Source: Algimonas arctica (GTDB taxonomy: Bacteria > Pseudomonadota > Alphaproteobacteria > Caulobacterales > Maricaulaceae). Taken from it: a stretch of DNA of 64,000 bases. Position 1 is the stretch's first letter. Every line of letters starts with the position of its first letter. Location: assembly GCF_014652695.1 (NCBI RefSeq), contig NZ_BMZH01000001.1, positions 186,001 through 250,000 of the forward strand, in the 5' to 3' direction. Positions 25,781 through 34,900 of this stretch are shown one piece after another. Position numbers and translations under genes: made by a program. The notes beneath the pieces are model-generated. The model ran no database searches, was not told where the DNA came from, and worked only from the letters and a program-made list of their open reading frames with translations.

Positions 25781-26575
25781 ATGAAATCCGAACGGTTCAA
25801 TTTTCCGGGTGCTTTGGGACATGATTTAGCCGGACGGCTTGATCTTCCTGACGATGGTCACATCATCGACTTTGTCGTTTTCGCTCACGGCTTTTCTATC
25901 GGCAAAAATTTCAAACCGTTGCATACGATTGCCAAGGCGCTCGTCGATGAGGGCTATGCCATGTTGCGATTCGACTTCACGGGTCTTGGCGGGTCGGGCG
26001 GAGATTTCTCAGACACCAATTTTTCGACCAATGTGCAGGAGATAAAATCCGCAGCCGCCTATTTGGAAAAACATTACCGCGCGCCCGGCATTCTGATCGG
26101 GCACAGTTTTGGGGGAACGGCGGCGTTACAAGCGGCGCAAGACCTTCCCTCCGTGTCGGCTGTGGCGACGATCGGAAGTCCCTGTAGCACGACTCACATT
26201 GTACATAATTTTGGCGATAAACTGGAAGAAATTATCGAAAGCGGACAAGCAGAAGTGATGTTGGGCGGACGGCCCTTTGTCATCAAGAACCAGTTTCTCG
26301 ACGACATTAAAAAACATGATGTTGCGCAGGGTCTCGGAGACCTCAATCGCGCGCTCCTCATCTTTCACAGTCCGCAGGACAGCGTCGTCAACATCGATAA
26401 TGCGGGCCACATTTTCCGGTTTGCCCGCCATCCAAAAAGCTTTGTGAGCCTAGACGGAGCCGACCATCTGCTCCTGAAAAATGACGATGATGCCGACTAT
26501 ATTGGCCGTGTTCTCACGGCGTGGGCGCATCGTTATGTGCGGGGCAATTCCGACAAAGCATCAACCAACGCCTGA
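25781..26575 (+). CDS. Alpha/beta hydrolase
   Basis: A 264-residue serine hydrolase with oxyanion segment FAHGFSIGKNF, nucleophile GHSFGG, a likely acid in FHSPQDSVV and His in GADHLLL. It resembles the hydrolase half of hydrolase-OsmC fusion proteins, but no OsmC domain follows here. No signal peptide is seen. The ATG at 25781 is chosen because GGAG lies upstream and an upstream extension would be translated through tRNA-Leu. The substrate is unknown. Its last 43 bases overlap the convergent rluD gene. Confidence 0.85.
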   Translation: MKSERFNFPGALGHDLAGRLDLPDDGHIIDFVVFAHGFSIGKNFKPLHTIAKALVDEGYAMLRFDFTGLGGSGGDFSDTNFSTNVQEIKSAAAYLEKHYRAPGILIGHSFGGTAALQAAQDLPSVSAVATIGSPCSTTHIVHNFGDKLEEIIESGQAEVMLGGRPFVIKNQFLDDIKKHDVAQGLGDLNRALLIFHSPQDSVVNIDNAGHIFRFARHPKSFVSLDGADHLLLKNDDDADYIGRVLTAWAHRYVRGNSDKASTNA

Positions 26576-27597
26576 TAATCCGCTGGGGGCGGTGTCTCGA
26601 AGGATAAGACTTCTTTGGTGACGGGATGGGTGAAGCCCAGCATCCGCGCATGGAGCGCTTGTCGTTTGAAGTTGGCGACGGACTCCCGCACACGCAATTC
26701 AACATCAGATTTATCCGACATGAAGGCCTTCTGATTTCCGTAAAGCGGATCTCCCAGCAAGGGGGCGTTCAAATGGGCCATGTGAACCCGGATTTGGTGC
26801 GTTCGCCCGGTTTCCAAGCGACATTCGACCTCTGCGACGACGGGGGTGCCGACGCTGCTGTTCTTTTTCTGTCCGAAACCGCGTAAGGTTTTATAATGTG
26901 TCACGGCGTGACGGCCGTGCTCAGACGCGTGAATTTTATTGTTCGTCCCACGCACCACAGCCATTTTTTTGCGATCATGTGGCGCCCGTGCGAGCCGAGT
27001 TTCTACGCGTCCGTTGCGTGGATTTGGTCGTCCGCGGACGAGACAAATATAGGCCCGTTCCATTGAGTGTTCTGCGAATTGTGCGGCCAGACCGCGGTGT
27101 GCCTGATCGCATTTCGCCACGACCATGACACCTGAAGTGTCTTTGTCGAGACGATGCACGATACCGGGCCGCATCACCCCGCCAATACCAGAAAGACTAT
27201 CGGCGCAATGGTAGAGCAAGGCGTTGACGAGCGTTCCAGACCGCGAGCCGGGGGCCGGATGAACCGTTAGGTTAGACTGTTTGTCCAACACGATCAGATA
27301 TTCGTCTTCATAGAGGATTGAGAGCGGGATATCCTCGGGCGTTGGCGTGTCATCGATAGGCGGTGGCACATAGACCGCATATTCACTGCCCGGAACGATT
27401 TTTCCGGTCACTTTGCCGAGAATATTGCCGTCAACTCGGACTTGGCCATCCTCGATTAAAGCTTTGATCCGCGCACGAGACAATTCAGTCCAGCTCGACA
27501 GCCAGCGATCAACGCGCAATCCTGCGTCGCTCTGCTCAGCGGAGCGGGCTTCCCAGTGCCCGCTCGGTTTAGCGGTAGGGTCATCTGACTCGGACAT
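26533..27597 (-). CDS. rluD: 23S rRNA pseudouridine synthase, RluD family
   Basis: A 354-residue RluA/RluD enzyme: an N-terminal S4 RNA-binding domain (about residues 25-75), then the catalytic domain with HRLDKDTSG containing the nucleophile Asp151. In E. coli RluD modifies U1911, U1915 and U1917 in helix 69 of 23S rRNA. The start at 27597 (MSESDD) fits family length; the ribosome site is weak. It lies 14 bases downstream of the TipN-like gene, so the two are likely one transcript. Confidence 0.93.
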   Translation of the reverse strand: MSESDDPTAKPSGHWEARSAEQSDAGLRVDRWLSSWTELSRARIKALIEDGQVRVDGNILGKVTGKIVPGSEYAVYVPPPIDDTPTPEDIPLSILYEDEYLIVLDKQSNLTVHPAPGSRSGTLVNALLYHCADSLSGIGGVMRPGIVHRLDKDTSGVMVVAKCDQAHRGLAAQFAEHSMERAYICLVRGRPNPRNGRVETRLARAPHDRKKMAVVRGTNNKIHASEHGRHAVTHYKTLRGFGQKKNSSVGTPVVAEVECRLETGRTHQIRVHMAHLNAPLLGDPLYGNQKAFMSDKSDVELRVRESVANFKRQALHARMLGFTHPVTKEVLSFETPPPADYQALVDALSELPRT

Positions 27598-27611
27598 GAT
27601 GTTTGTTTCGG

Positions 27612-29945
27612 TTAAGACGCGGATAATGCGGCGGCGCATAACAGGTAGGCACGACCATTGGCACTGGCGAGTTCAGCCCGCAAACGTGAGGATTCAGTTA
27701 TGTCGCTGAGGTAGCTATTATAGCTGCGACGAAATCCCTCAGCCCGGAGGCGGAATTCAAGATCAGCGGACAGAACGCCGCGTAAATGAATGATCGGCGA
27801 ATTAAGGCGCGCGAAAACGGCCTCGGACTGCGCGGCTTCACCGCCTGACTGGCGGGCCGCTTCGGCCTCAGAAATCGTTCCGTCATCGACCATGGCGCTG
27901 GGGGCGAGCTTAACTTCGCATAAACGAGCCACAACGTCAGAGCCTTCGGGTTCCGGCGCACGCGGGGGCGGGGCGCGCAATGGAACACCTGGACCGGGTC
28001 GGTCCACGGCGGAGGCCGGCCTTGGGGGCGCTAAGCGCGAGGATTTAAAGTCTGGCTCCGTGATGGGATCGATTGACCCCAACATATCGCGCCAGCGCCA
28101 GTTCTTGTCAGTCTTTTCAGGCTTTCCGCGACTCAACCCACGGCTAGCAGAATCGACCTCTCCCGGGCGGCGGATAACATCGGGCTGCTCAGGTGCGTGC
28201 GTGACGATATCGAAAGGCTCATCGATGATTGCCTCAACAAGATCGAGCGTGTCGTCATCATCGTCTTCGGGAATCGATAAATCATCCTGATCAAGCGAAG
28301 GGAAATCAGTATCAAGGGGCGTAAAATGAACGCGTTTGGGCGTGGCCAGTGTCTTTGGTTGTGGCGGTAACGCTAAATCTGCGGATTTTGCGCCGTCCAT
28401 ACGCGATTGCAGGGCCCGAAGCTCGCTTTCCATAATCGAAATTTCGCGACGGGTCTGCGCGACACTATCGCTAACACGATCCGCAATATCGGCTGTAAAG
28501 GCGCGAGACCGCTTATCGGCGTCGGATAATGTGCTGTCGATGTCGGATAAGCGGGCCGTGAGTTGCGCCTGTACCTGTCCGGCGTGATCGAGCAGGTCGG
28601 TCAGGCGGGACTCGGTGATTTCAAGTTGAGCATCGACAGCTCCGAGTTTTTCAGTTTGGCTATAGAGTGCCGTTTCAGCCAACCCTTTGTCATTCGTCAA
28701 TCGTTCGGATAAATCTGAAAGCTGTTGCGTCCGGCGCTCGTAAAAATCATCTAGCTCTTCGGCTTGTGCCTTGATGCGCTCAGAGAGTGAACTCAGGCGT
28801 GTCTCGGCGGCTGTGATTGAGGTATGGGCGGTTGTTGCCGCCGTTGCGATGGCGTCCCCATGCCCTTCTGTCAGTTTGGTTGCATGATCGAGCGCGTCGC
28901 TGGCTTCGCCGACACGTTTCGCAGCGGCTTCGCCCGAGGCGTCTAAGGCGTCCCGTTGCGTTTTAATATTTTGGATTAAGGCGGTCATCCGCGTGTCGAA
29001 ATCTGTTGATAGGTCGGTGAAGGCGTCTCGTTGATCCGTGACCGTCTTGGCAATTGTCTCAGACCTGTCGGTAAGACGTTGCGTCATACCGTTCATTTCG
29101 ATCGATTGACGCGTGATCAGGGCCACCAGTGTGTCAAGCTCGTCACGGGACTGCGCGAGACGACTATCGACTTGGGCCAGTTCGCGTTTGATCGCACTGG
29201 ACATGCGCGCAACATCTGATGTGACGGATTCATCTGCACGCGTGAGGCGGTCGGCTACTTCCGCGAGCCGGAGAGTCTCTTCACGGTTCGCGCGCAAAGC
29301 CCGCAATGTCGCCCAAAGTGCAATGACAGCCATCATGGGCACAATAATCGCCATAATAAGCCCAGCGAGGCCAATTGGTGAGATAGCGCCTGATTCTGTG
29401 ATGTAAGCAAAGACAAGGGCGCCAATTGCGAGACCTGTGAGACCAGTCATTATGGGCCCCACCCATCCCAAACGCGCAGTCGCGGGCGCTGCCGGGGCAC
29501 TATAGGCGGGCTGAGCCGGGGCAGCGTGTGAGGTTTCTGGGGGCGAGGCCATAGGCCGTTTCAAAACAGGAGCTGAAGAGGATGCTGAGATAGGTTTAAT
29601 AATGGCTGTGATAAAGTCGGGATGCTCAGACGGATGGTTTTCAATCCCAGCGTCAGGGTCCAAGACTTTGTTTTCTAACGTATTTATTTCGATTTTCGTG
29701 TCATTTAGCGCTGGACCGGTTATGCGCTCGGGCGTTTCTTCATCGTCATCATCGATGGTTTCGACAAGCTCAAAAATGGGCCGGTTTAAAGGTGCGGGGA
29801 TGTCGACGATGGTGCGAAGCAGCGGAGGACTATCACTCTTCGAAACTGTCTCACCCTTAGCGTCAGGTGCTTCGGGGACGAGCGCAATCGGGTCTTCATC
29901 TGGCTCAGGTTCGATGGAGAAGATCTTCTGGCTGATATCGGACAC
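27612..29945 (-). CDS. Membrane-anchored coiled-coil protein, TipN-like
   Basis: A 777-residue protein. It has an acidic, Pro-rich cytoplasmic N-terminus (about 1-155), two close membrane helices (about 161-182 and 192-213), a long heptad-rich coiled coil rich in Arg, Asp, Leu and Thr (about 215-505), an acidic patch with PEDDDDD, a Pro/Arg-rich linker, and a conserved-looking C-terminal segment of about 75 residues. Two N-terminal helices followed by a big coiled coil is the plan of Caulobacter TipN, the birth-scar polarity factor. The match is architectural only. The start is taken as GTG at 29945 because AAGGGGGA lies just ahead of it; another GTG 8 codons upstream has no such site. Could instead be another coiled-coil envelope protein. 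Confidence 0.6.
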   Translation of the reverse strand: MSDISQKIFSIEPEPDEDPIALVPEAPDAKGETVSKSDSPPLLRTIVDIPAPLNRPIFELVETIDDDDEETPERITGPALNDTKIEINTLENKVLDPDAGIENHPSEHPDFITAIIKPISASSSAPVLKRPMASPPETSHAAPAQPAYSAPAAPATARLGWVGPIMTGLTGLAIGALVFAYITESGAISPIGLAGLIMAIIVPMMAVIALWATLRALRANREETLRLAEVADRLTRADESVTSDVARMSSAIKRELAQVDSRLAQSRDELDTLVALITRQSIEMNGMTQRLTDRSETIAKTVTDQRDAFTDLSTDFDTRMTALIQNIKTQRDALDASGEAAAKRVGEASDALDHATKLTEGHGDAIATAATTAHTSITAAETRLSSLSERIKAQAEELDDFYERRTQQLSDLSERLTNDKGLAETALYSQTEKLGAVDAQLEITESRLTDLLDHAGQVQAQLTARLSDIDSTLSDADKRSRAFTADIADRVSDSVAQTRREISIMESELRALQSRMDGAKSADLALPPQPKTLATPKRVHFTPLDTDFPSLDQDDLSIPEDDDDDTLDLVEAIIDEPFDIVTHAPEQPDVIRRPGEVDSASRGLSRGKPEKTDKNWRWRDMLGSIDPITEPDFKSSRLAPPRPASAVDRPGPGVPLRAPPPRAPEPEGSDVVARLCEVKLAPSAMVDDGTISEAEAARQSGGEAAQSEAVFARLNSPIIHLRGVLSADLEFRLRAEGFRRSYNSYLSDITESSRLRAELASANGRAYLLCAAALSAS

Positions 29946-30034
29946 GGTCCCCCTTTCGACCCGGATCACGGGATTCGTTCAATTTTGCTATCACAGGACG
30001 GCAAGTGACGAAAGTCGGTTCGGAAACGATCCTT

Positions 30035-31171
30035 TTAGATGGGGGCTGTCTGCGCGCGTGATTTCCGGGTGATGTAAAGCAGAACGAGGACAATACTGAG
30101 GATGACGATGACCGTGATCGCATCACCTGTGGGTTCTGGTTTGACCTGCCAAACGGAGGGCGTTGGGAGAACCGAGTTTTCATAATTGACGAAAATTGCG
30201 GCGAATGTGTTGTTGCCGGCGTGAACGCCAATCGCAGATTCGAGGCCATCATCAATTAAAACCATCAAGCACATCGCAAAGCCGAAGAAGAAATAGCCGC
30301 TCATAATGATCGGTAAGTTCCCGGCTTCTGCGGCGGCTTGTGCCTCTGGGTTGGCAAGGTGCAGCGCCATGAACAAGCCGCTGGTCAGGGTGAAAACCAC
30401 CCATTTATTCCCGAACACATGGATCAGCCCTTTATTCATATAGCCGCGAACCACGATTTCTTCGGTCGCGCTTTGGATCGGCAGCAATAGCAGCGAGAGG
30501 ATGGCATAAGGCAGGAAACGCGCCGCATCGAAAACAAATTCTGGCGGGTTGTCGCTAAAACGGCTCGCGATAAATCCATATGTTCCGAGCACGACCCACA
30601 TGATGATGAAAGCCTGCAAGGCCCGCTTCCATCTGAATTTGGAGAGAGACGTATGCAGCGCTGTGAGGTGACGTTTATGTATGAGCTTCCAACCGAGATA
30701 GAGCCCGCCCAATGCGGCAGGAAAGGTCAGGAGCATCAACATATAGGCCAGAGGCGACAGGCCAATGACGGAGAGTACCAAGCTGTTCGCTTCCGCCATT
30801 GGGGACATCATCTGTGTCAGGGCGAAAACTGCAATGATTGTAAAAATCATGCTGATTGCCCATGACAATATCGATGCCCGGCTTCTTTTCCCTAGATAAT
30901 GGAGGCCTAGACTGACCATGCTGACAGCCAAAAATATTAGACTCAGCAGTATTGTAATGATGAAAACTGGGTCTTCGACTATTCCCATGTGGGGCTGCGC
31001 AATTAAAGCCACTTCCATTGCCGTTGCAGGGTCTAATTCAAGAAGCATCTCACTAAATGGAGATACGAACGCAGCGCTTACGAGTTGCCACACAACGACC
31101 ATGAACCAAAAAACGGCGATCCAGTCATACCAGCGAACTTCGCCATTTTGGAAGCGGTCGTAATAATTCAT
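30035..31171 (-). CDS. CPBP-family intramembrane metalloprotease
   Basis: A 378-residue protein with about eight membrane helices and the three Abi/CPBP motifs: EEIVVR (EExxxR), FMALH (FxxxH) and HAGNN (HxxxN/B). The glutamates and histidines should bind the catalytic zinc or act as base. Relatives of Rce1 cut near membranes; in bacteria some give bacteriocin self-immunity, but the target here is unknown. The start at 31171 is chosen for the first hydrophobic segment; the ribosome site is weak. It is upstream of the TipN-like gene on the same strand with an 89-base gap. Confidence 0.85.
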   Translation of the reverse strand: MNYYDRFQNGEVRWYDWIAVFWFMVVVWQLVSAAFVSPFSEMLLELDPATAMEVALIAQPHMGIVEDPVFIITILLSLIFLAVSMVSLGLHYLGKRSRASILSWAISMIFTIIAVFALTQMMSPMAEANSLVLSVIGLSPLAYMLMLLTFPAALGGLYLGWKLIHKRHLTALHTSLSKFRWKRALQAFIIMWVVLGTYGFIASRFSDNPPEFVFDAARFLPYAILSLLLLPIQSATEEIVVRGYMNKGLIHVFGNKWVVFTLTSGLFMALHLANPEAQAAAEAGNLPIIMSGYFFFGFAMCLMVLIDDGLESAIGVHAGNNTFAAIFVNYENSVLPTPSVWQVKPEPTGDAITVIVILSIVLVLLYITRKSRAQTAPI

Positions 31172-31196
31172 TGTTAGTTTCAGTCCAATCAGAGCA

Positions 31197-31219
31197 GCGG
31201 TTGAGGTATGCCTAACCGC
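31197..31219. promoter_or_regulatory. Inverted repeat between the CPBP protease and Hpt genes
   Basis: GCGGTT (31197-31202) and AACCGC (31214-31219) form a perfect inverted repeat that can be extended inward by AGG/CCT around a TATG centre. It lies in an 81-base divergent gap, so it is a candidate operator for either gene. Confidence 0.35.
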
Positions 31220-31252
31220 ATCTTCGTAATTCGCAAGAGATAGGCGTGTGCT

Positions 31253-31618
31253 ATGAGTGAACGGCAAATCGATTTCGATCACCTGAACAAATATGTCGGT
31301 GGCGATGTTGCCCTGACCCGCGAGATTTTTGGGCTTTTTGTCCACCAGACGGAAATGTGGGGGCGTGGACTTGATCCGGCCTCTGACGATGATGTGTGGG
31401 AATCCGTTACCCATTCTTTGAAAGGGTCGGCCAAAGCTGTCGGTGCCGTCAATTTAGCAACACTATGCGAGGCGGCAGAAGCTTTGGTCGGGGACAAGCG
31501 GCGCATGGGAGCCCGCGATGTTGCTGTGCAGAATATCGAATTCGCGATTGAGCAGATACGCACTGAAATTCAACGCTGGGAACACGCGCAAAGTCTCAAA
31601 GACCTTCGCGGCGAATAA
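31253..31618 (+). CDS. Orphan histidine-phosphotransfer (Hpt) domain protein
   Basis: A 121-residue protein that is a single Hpt domain. The phospho-accepting His54 lies in THSLKGSAKAVG, the HxLKGxA pattern of the family, followed by the packed helices AVNLATLCEAAEAL and IEFAIEQIRTEIQRW. It should relay phosphate between a hybrid histidine kinase and a response regulator. No kinase or regulator gene is next to it. It is not the dimeric ChpT type. The ATG is preceded by AGAGATAGG. Confidence 0.88.
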   Translation: MSERQIDFDHLNKYVGGDVALTREIFGLFVHQTEMWGRGLDPASDDDVWESVTHSLKGSAKAVGAVNLATLCEAAEALVGDKRRMGARDVAVQNIEFAIEQIRTEIQRWEHAQSLKDLRGE

Positions 31619-31620
31619 AG

Positions 31621-31650
31621 TCGCCGTCGCCCCGGGAAGGACGACGGCGA
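31621..31650 (+). terminator. Hairpin downstream of the Hpt gene
   Basis: TCGCCGTCG (31621-31629) pairs perfectly with CGACGGCGA (31642-31650) around a 12-base loop, directly after the Hpt stop. No U-tract follows at once, so it is a weak or factor-assisted terminator. The rest of the gap up to 31917 shows no gene. Confidence 0.5.
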
Positions 31651-31917
31651 GACAGAGAGATTGCGTGAACTCTGTATTTTTCGACCTGGGACAAGGCCGT
31701 CCCGAAAGCCTTAGCCTTCGGTGTTATGTCTGTTGTAAATTGTAAAACTTACCAGCCAACTGACAAACAAGGTCAAGCCGGCGTTAAGATCATCTTTGAT
31801 GGGTGAGTTGCCCTTGGCTGTCTGAAATCATCAATATTTCGCCGTAAATCTGTCTAACTTGCCTGCGATCACGGGAGAGCGCATAATCTCTTTGTGGATT
31901 TGGGAGGCGAGTCGAAT

Positions 31918-34900
31918 ATGAGCACACAAAAAGGCTGGATTTTGGGGCTGTCGCTGGCCTCCATATTGGCAGGATCAGGCGCATTGGGATATTTTCTCGG
32001 CTCTGATCGCTCAGGCACGACAGGTTTATCGCCGCAAACTATCACGCAATCCGGCGTTGACCGCCCCGTGTCTAATGGTCCTGATCTTGCCGCGATTGAC
32101 GCAAGTCCGGCCTTTGACAGTGAGCAAGGCACCCGCACCCTCAGCTATCTGGGTCTGAATGCCACCACAGAAGAGGGAACCCCCAAAGTCTGCCTTCGGT
32201 TTTCCTCTCAGCTTAATGCTGATAGCGTAATCACTGACAAAGCCTTCGTTCGTGTTGCCCCTGAGGCCCCGTTCTCTCTACAAGTCGACGGTCGTTCGTT
32301 ATGCCTATTGGGGCTGGACGAAGAGGCCGAACAAACGGTGACAGTTCTCCCCGGATTTGCGGCGGCGAACGGAGCTGAGCTCACACAACAAATAGTTGAG
32401 ACCGTCACATTTGATCCGAAACCCGCGATGGTCGGTTTTGTGGGTGACGGCATCATTTTACCCCGAACAGATAATGCGGTTTTGGGCCTGAAAGCCATGA
32501 ATGCCGATGCTGTCGACTTGACCCTCTATCGCGTCAACCACCGCGCCTTGTTCGACCAAACGCCAGAGATGGGCGAGACCACTGTCGAGGGCGACTGGTC
32601 TTGGAATAGTGAGGCGTGGAATACGCGCGTTGAAATTCATACGGATCAAATCGACATGTCAGGTGCGGTCAATGCCTTGGTCGAAGTCGGCTACCCGTTG
32701 GCGTCAGTCGTCTCCGAGAATGGGCCTGGCGCCTATATCGTCGAGATCAAACGCGCCACGGAAGCCAACCGCGCCGCGACGGCGTGGCGTTGGCTCTACG
32801 TCACTGACTTGGCCTTGGCCTCTTACAGGACATCTGATGCGCTTGATGTGACTGTCCGCTCGATTGCAACAGCCCGTACAGTCAGTGACGTCAAACTCAC
32901 TGTCATTGCCCGTAATAATGATGTGTTGGCGGTGGCTCAGTCAGACGCGAATGGACGTGCCCGTTTTCCGGGCGCCGCACTTCGGGGCACAGGGAATATG
33001 GCCCCAAAAATGGTCTTGGCCTATGCGGGTGATGAGGATTTTGCTGCGCTTGATCTGGCGCGCAGCCCGCTTGATCTGACAGCATACGACGTGACAGGCC
33101 GCGATGCGTCTGGCCTGGTTGATGCCTTTATGTTCACCGAGCGCGGTGTCTATCGACCCGGCGAAACGGTCCATTTGACGGCCCTCATCCGTGATGCGCA
33201 GGCGAAAGCAGCTTTTGACCGTGACGGAACACTGATCATTCGTCGTCCGGACGGAACAGAATTTTCTGAGGCGCGGGTTAGTCCGCGCGATGAGGCTGGG
33301 GCGCTGATCCGGCAGATTTTATTGCCGAAAGCGGCGGCGCGCGGACGTTGGACAGCGGAACTGTCTTTGGATGGTCTTGACGTCGTTGGGAGCGTACGTT
33401 TCGCAGTGGAAGACTTTATTCCGGAACAGCTTCGTCTCGATGTGCGCGCGGATGAATCACCTGTTCAACTGGGAACGCCTCGACCGCTGACGATCGCGGC
33501 AGATTTTCTATACGGCGCAAAGGGGCGGGGGCTTGACGCCGAAGCTGAGGCCCGTGTGTCTGTGGACCCTAATCCGTTTCCGCAATGGGCTGATTATGGT
33601 TTTGATGACGCGGTCGAAACATACCGGGAACAATTTGTCTTCTTTGGCCAAGGGTCAACATCTGAGGATGGGTTGTTCCAAACATCCATTGAGTTGGCCG
33701 GAGATGAATTCCGGTCTAGCTCACCTTTGCGCCTCTTCGTGACAGCAGGGGTCGCGGAACCAAGCGGACGTTATGTCCGTGACAGCCTGTTCCTGCCGCT
33801 ACGATCCGAGCCTGTCTATGTTGGCTTCGACCCTGCCTTTGATGGCGGCTACGCCAAGCGAAATATGCCCGCAAATATTGCGCTCATAGCCGTTGATGCC
33901 ATGGGCGAGCAAATCGCGGCGGACGGCACGATTTCGCTAATCCGCGAGGATTATGATTATCATTGGTACCGCGAAGATGGCCGCTGGCGCTACCGTCGCG
34001 ACCGTCGGGACATCATTGTTGAAGAGGCGTCTCTGTCTCTCTCAGCGAATGAGCCTTATCAGTTTTCCAAAGCGCTACCCTACGGCGAATACCGCCTACA
34101 ATTTGTAACGGATGCGGGCGCTCGGTTCTCTTATCAGTTTGGTTCTGGCTGGCGCCGCGCAGGCGGGGATGCCGATACGCCGGACCGTCTTGAAATTGGG
34201 CTGAGCCAAGCCAGTGTGACGCCGGGCGACACAATCGTGCTGACCGTGAACTCACCCTTTTCGGGCGTGGGTGAACTCGTGATCGCCGACCGCGCTGTGA
34301 AGACGGTGCAAACGATCCGGATTAACGAGGGTGAATCCGAAATTCGATTGCCCATCTCTAAGGCCTGGACGACAGACTTGTATGCCATGGTGACAGTTTA
34401 CACGCCGGGTGCAGAAGCTCAGCCGCGTCGCGCCGTCGGTTTGGTCCATATTCCCATGGACCGTAGTAAACAGACCCTCGCGGTTTCGCTTGATATGCCA
34501 GAGCGAGTTCTGCCTCGCACGCAACAAGAGGTCGTCGTGAAAGTGGCCGGATTGGACGGGGAGCAGGCGTTCTTGACGCTGGCCGCCGTCGATACGGGTA
34601 TTCTGCAAATCACGGATTATAATCCGCCAGAGCCAGACGCATATTATTTTGGAAAACTGGCGTTTCCTATCGACGTGTTTGACGATTACGCACGGATGCT
34701 CGCGCCATTTTCCTCGCGAGACCGTGTTGGCGGTGATGCGCTCGGTGGGGCTGGATTATCCGTTGTTCCGACGACGGTGGTTAGCTTGTTCCAAGGCCCG
34801 GTAAGTATTCGCAACGGGACAGCAACCGTCACGCTTGATGTTCCAGATTTTCAAGGCGAACTCACGGTCATGGCTGTGGCTTGGTCGAAGACGAAACTCG

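Noticed and set aside
27790-28290. 166-codon Ser/Gly/Arg-rich frame on the plus strand
   Set aside because: Antisense shadow of the low-complexity linker of the TipN-like gene.
31518-31745. 75-codon frame after the Hpt gene
   Set aside because: Starts inside the Hpt gene in another frame, crosses the hairpin, and has no ribosome site.
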